In this document: piece after piece, positions 54,913 through 55,234 of the stretch | Layout: the number at the start of each line of letters is the position of its first letter | Numbering within the stretch: the first letter of the stretch is position 1 | NCBI GenBank assembly: GCA_947455455.1 | Contig: CANGOE010000010.1 | Span: forward strand, 1 to 55,234 | Reading direction: 5' to 3' | Source: Hyphomicrobiales bacterium | GTDB taxonomy: Bacteria > Pseudomonadota > Alphaproteobacteria > Rhizobiales > Beijerinckiaceae | Length of the DNA: 55,234 nt | Made by a program: the position numbers and the translations under genes | The notes under the pieces: model-generated | Database searches by the model: none | The model's input: only the letters and a program-made list of their open reading frames with translations | Told to the model about the DNA's origin: nothing

Positions 54913-55234
54913 ATGATTTAAACATCTATTCTCATGTATAACATATTCAGAATTAATTATTCACTCTCCTTTTGGCGTGATCTCTTATGCAAAAATCTCA
55001 TATTTTCAACCTATATCAAATATTTTAAATAATATAAAATAGTATAGATATTAAAATATAATTATACTATAATAAATTTAGTAAAATTTCTATTAAAATT
55101 TATTTTATATAAATAATAATTCAAATTTTATAGCTGATTGAATTATTATTATATATTATAATTTTATTTATTTTTAAAAGTTTATAATTTCAAGAAAAAA
55201 TAAAATATTTTAGCAAAAAATATTTTTAAAATTA
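54913..55234. other. Extremely AT-rich non-coding stretch upstream of asnB
   Basis: No gene is recognisable. In 55021-55234 only about 15 of 214 bases are G or C by hand count. TTATAC at 54933-54938 on the minus strand might serve as a -10 for asnB. Sequence this AT-rich is a typical target for H-NS-like silencers (MucR/Ros or Lsr2-like in other groups), but no specific site is seen. Confidence 0.6.

Noticed and set aside
1-55234. CRISPR arrays, rRNA, tRNA, insertion sequences, prophage
   Set aside because: No regular spaced repeats, cloverleaf sequences, conserved rRNA segments, transposase or phage motifs were recognised while reading both strands.

Overview
The window reads as chromosome of a Gram-negative alphaproteobacterium-like organism. 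This rests on a complete-type paa operon with paaN, export signals of Sec and Tat type, many periplasmic ABC systems, and tightly overlapping genes. The genus cannot be named from this sequence alone. Most of the window is GC-rich: bases 8221-8280 are 46/60 G or C by hand count. The right quarter drops sharply: bases 43741-43800 are 13/60 G or C, and the last 214 bases hold only about 15 G or C. No rRNA, tRNA, CRISPR array, transposase or integrase was recognised.

Region 1 (1-16629) is a phenylacetate (phenylacetyl-CoA) catabolic locus. A leftward unit paaN-livH-livM-livG(partial) and a rightward unit paaG-paaI-paaK-paaR (TetR family) diverge from one short control region. A long leftward operon, paaJ-paaA-paaB-paaC-paaD-paaE-(extra PaaA/PaaC-family gene)-paaZ, converges on paaR. 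paaX lies upstream of it. A near-identical 14-bp dyad sits in both control regions (4259-4272 and 15591-15604) and overlaps predicted sigma70-type promoters, which suggests one regulator, probably the TetR-type PaaR, controls all three units. PaaK makes phenylacetyl-CoA, PaaABC(E) epoxidises it, PaaG forms the oxepin, PaaZ opens and oxidises it, and PaaJ thiolyses the product. paaF and paaH are not in the window.

Region 2 (16688-41926) is transport and amide/peptide catabolism. It holds a polar amino-acid ABC system with an FAD amine/amino-acid oxidase-like gene (16688-20286), a few single genes (DUF2805, an SDR, an SRAP DNA-protein crosslink protein), and a dipeptide-type ABC operon with a MarR regulator and a creatininase-like amidohydrolase. 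The dipeptide operon diverges from its binding protein, an isoaspartyl peptidase-like Ntn hydrolase, a PanE-like reductase and an SDR (22222-31961). Next come a second polar amino-acid ABC operon with an aspartoacylase/DoeB-like deacylase (32026-36040), a GFA-family gene, and a polyamine-type ABC operon led by an amidohydrolase (36819-41926). Counting the LivGMH genes, five different ABC importers occur in about 42 kb.

Region 3 (42134-55234) is an AT-richer surface-polysaccharide cluster: two sulfotransferases, a PST-type flippase, CysNC and an enlarged CysD for making PAPS, a GT2 and a GT4 glycosyltransferase, a large polytopic membrane protein and an asparagine-synthase-like amidotransferase. 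Together they look like a module that makes PAPS and uses it to sulfate an exported glycan. The most novel item is CysD, which carries about 190 extra N-terminal residues that I do not recognise.
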